Source of the DNA: Prochlorococcus marinus str. MIT 9401
GTDB lineage: Bacteria > Cyanobacteriota > Cyanobacteriia > PCC-6307 > Cyanobiaceae
Length of the DNA: 64,000 bases
Direction of reading: 5' to 3'
Assembly (NCBI RefSeq): GCF_000760095.1
Contig: NZ_JNAR01000004.1
Location: 20,356 to 84,355, forward strand
Shown: positions 62,470 through 64,000 of the stretch, one piece after another
How positions within the stretch are numbered: the stretch's first letter is position 1
Layout: every line of letters starts with the position of its first letter
Program-made: the position numbers and the translations under genes
The notes under the pieces: generated by a model
The model's input: only the letters and a program-made list of their open reading frames with translations
Databases searched by the model: none
What the model was told of the DNA's origin: nothing

Positions 62470-62715
62470 TTAATTGATACCAAAAATTGAGGAGGTCACA
62501 GGTCTACCCCTAAAAACTAACTCGGTTAATATGAGCATTAAGAATCCGATCATAGCTGCTCTACCATTCACAAGCTCAGCGCTGCTATTAAATCCAAAAA
62601 CATTCTTTACTTCGTCCCCCTGATTGTCTACCCATTTTGAGTCTTCATTATCAGTTGCTGATTTATTATTAAATTCATCATTTTGATTTTCCATTGGTGA
62701 GTCTTTTTCTTGCAT
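62470..62715 (-). CDS. hli: High-light-inducible protein, long form, 81 aa
   Basis: The signature AELVNGRAAMIGFLMLILTE lies at about residues 46-65 with all chlorophyll-binding residues, and a second acidic residue (TELVFRG) ends the helix. The N-terminal 44 residues are acidic and polar (SATDNEDSKWVDNQGDE), unlike the three hli genes at 3840-4810, and the TTGQIIPG ending is missing. It therefore belongs to a different Hli subgroup. An alternative ATG lies at 62694. It is paired with a small membrane protein gene downstream. Confidence 0.95.
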   Translation of the reverse strand: MQEKDSPMENQNDEFNNKSATDNEDSKWVDNQGDEVKNVFGFNSSAELVNGRAAMIGFLMLILTELVFRGRPVTSSIFGIN

Positions 62716-62766
62716 AGATTCTTTTTTTGTATATATTAATAATTTTTAGACTAATTTATCATTAAA

Positions 62767-63789
62767 TTAAATTTTAGATAATACAAAAATTAAGATAAAA
62801 AAAATTATTATCCATAAAAACTGTAATCTCAAAATTAATCGACAAATTAATTTAATTTTCTCTCCAGTACAGGTATCTCCATTCGCATTGATTATTGGCT
62901 TCTCAATAATTTCTTTTTTGTATTTACTTCTTCCTCCTAGTTTAATCCCGGAAATATAGGCAAATATAGCTTCTGAAATCCCAGCATTAGGTGAATCATA
63001 TTTTTTACCATCTAGATAACTTTTTTTTATGATTGAGATATATTGATTAAATTTGCTACTAACTAGAGGCAGTGTGATTAAAACTAATCTTGAAGGAAGA
63101 AACGTAAAAATATCTTCGATTTTTGCACTGAAAAAACCTAAATACCTAAAGTAATCATATTTGTAACCTATCATTGAATCTAAAGTACTTATTGCTTTAT
63201 AAGAAAAACCAAGTGACAGAGGCCCTGGTAGGAAAATTGAAAACTTCATAAAAACGATTCCAATAAAAATCCAAAATAATGGCCCAAATATTCCATCAAC
63301 AGAATTTTCGGTAAGACTCTCGGTACTTGATCTCAAAAGATGTTCTATGGAAGATGAACTCACATCCCTACTGACTATTCTTTGAACCTTCTCTTTTATT
63401 ACTTTATTATTTTGGTCATTAATTTCCTTGCGTTCTATCAGCTCTGCAATCTCTCTTACACTAGAAATAAGTCCCCTAGTCGCAATACAACTTGAAAGTC
63501 CAAAAAAAATAAACAATCCACCTAAAAAATGATTTTTTGATTGTATATAACTGAGTTCTATCAATTTCCCTAAACTAAAACTTAATCCAATAGTGGATAT
63601 AGAGATAATGAAGCCACCCCAAAATAATATTTTTTTATTTTCTTCAAAATTATTTATGAGGTAATCAGATAGTTTTTTTATGTAAAAGCCGATTATTTGA
63701 ACAGGGTGTATTAAGGATCTTGGGTCGCCAATCAATAAATCAAAACCAATCGATCCAAGAAATATTAAAAATAAATTTATTTCAGCCAA
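62767..63789 (-). CDS. cobD: Adenosylcobinamide-phosphate synthase
   Basis: CobD/CbiB attaches the aminopropanol arm in cobalamin synthesis. The start [20 protein letters not shown], then [33 protein letters not shown] with the ENSVDG segment, and [20 protein letters not shown] are the family motifs. Five membrane spans fit. The start is TTG at 63787-63789, 13 bases inside the end of the ilvC gene; no in-frame ATG is close by. Full B12 synthesis is expected for Prochlorococcus. Confidence 0.93.
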   Translation of the reverse strand: MAEINLFLIFLGSIGFDLLIGDPRSLIHPVQIIGFYIKKLSDYLINNFEENKKILFWGGFIISISTIGLSFSLGKLIELSYIQSKNHFLGGLFIFFGLSSCIATRGLISSVREIAELIERKEINDQNNKVIKEKVQRIVSRDVSSSSIEHLLRSSTESLTENSVDGIFGPLFWIFIGIVFMKFSIFLPGPLSLGFSYKAISTLDSMIGYKYDYFRYLGFFSAKIEDIFTFLPSRLVLITLPLVSSKFNQYISIIKKSYLDGKKYDSPNAGISEAIFAYISGIKLGGRSKYKKEIIEKPIINANGDTCTGEKIKLICRLILRLQFLWIIIFFILIFVLSKI

Positions 63790-64000
63790 CTGAACATCGA
63801 GCGCAGTCCTTTACCTACTTTCTCAATTTCATGTTTTGAGTTCTCTTCTCTTAATTTTGTCATTAAGGGTTTGTTTTTATCGCATTCTTCCACAAAATTC
63901 TTTGCGAAAGTCCCATCTTGAATATCTTTTAGAATTTTCTGCATTTCTTTCTTCGTATCACTATTAATAAGTCTTTTGCCACTTACATAATCTCCATATT
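63777..64000 (-). CDS. ilvC: Ketol-acid reductoisomerase, C-terminal part, cut by the window edge
   Basis: The minus strand entering from the right edge reads [20 protein letters not shown], then [16 protein letters not shown] and ends SMFSWLK, which matches the C-terminal helical domain of IlvC. IlvC carries out the second step of valine and isoleucine synthesis. The stop is at 63777-63779, and the cobD start lies inside its end. About the last 70 residues are present. Confidence 0.92.
   Translation of the reverse strand, partial: YGDYVSGKRLINSDTKKEMQKILKDIQDGTFAKNFVEECDKNKPLMTKLREENSKHEIEKVGKGLRSMFSWLK

Noticed and set aside
1..64000. CRISPR arrays, insertion sequences, phage genes, rRNA
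   Set aside because: I looked for spaced direct repeats, transposase motifs, integrases and rRNA-like conserved blocks, and saw none.

Overview
The window is a compact, AT-rich, gene-dense piece of a marine picocyanobacterial chromosome, most likely high-light-adapted Prochlorococcus. The evidence is kaiB and kaiC with no kaiA, four high-light-inducible (Hli) genes, an NblS/Hik33-type sensor kinase, a plant-type ferredoxin, a photosystem II S4-domain protein, several cyanobacteria-specific DUF families, a lipid A pathway, very short intergenic gaps and very many tiny single-membrane-span proteins. I cannot name the strain. No transposase, phage gene, CRISPR array or rRNA was seen.

Layout. 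Positions 1-14600 are an accessory-like stretch: an LptF/LptG permease, an hli cluster bracketed by two terminator hairpins with a shared loop motif, two different fatty-acid desaturases, a DUF805 protein, a cupin, an EamA transporter, and about twenty proteins shorter than 75 residues. Positions 14700-27000 hold a BaiN-like flavoprotein, a GAF protein, DUF2214 and DUF1643 proteins, a pirin, murD, a short-chain dehydrogenase, an isolated NAD-ligase adenylation domain, a photolyase-like protein whose domains look swapped, a DoxX protein, an FMN-binding oxidase-like protein and tRNA-Val(GAC).

Positions 26700-43200 are conserved core: PSII S4 protein, serA, prmA, petF, a pentapeptide protein, RNase Z, SpoIID-like protein, truB, a methyltransferase, rpmA and rplU, kaiB and kaiC, nblS, and the divergent pair purD/purC. 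Positions 43250-48720 are an outer-membrane run, bamA-lpxC-fabZ-lpxA-lpxB, with gaps of at most 17 nt or small overlaps, followed by msrA. Positions 49350-60300 hold pepA, a GIY-YIG-like protein, DUF1825, tyrS and pyrF, then a minus-strand run (GPH transporter, MlaE permease, DUF3119, DUF3086, plsY), tRNA-Gly(TCC) and glgX. Positions 60600-64000 hold an HU gene with a clear terminator, three orphan small genes, a fourth hli gene with a small membrane partner, cobD, and the 3-prime end of ilvC.

How it fits together. The gene set combines light and oxidative stress handling (hli, nblS, photolyase-like protein, msrA, ferredoxin), membrane and envelope building (desaturases, BamA, Lpx enzymes, MlaE, LptF/G, PlsY), timing (kaiBC) and housekeeping. 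Convergent neighbours often overlap at their 3-prime ends, and one terminator hairpin lies inside the coding end of the opposing gene, as expected of a streamlined genome. The most unusual observations are the apparently domain-swapped photolyase relative (23300-24454), the ligase that ends at its motif V lysine (22273-23022), the paired candidate small RNAs around the hli cluster, an Hli protein lacking the conserved arginine, two families of tiny paralogous proteins, and a tRNA-Val with cytosine at position 33. Families were assigned by reading motifs; no database search was possible.
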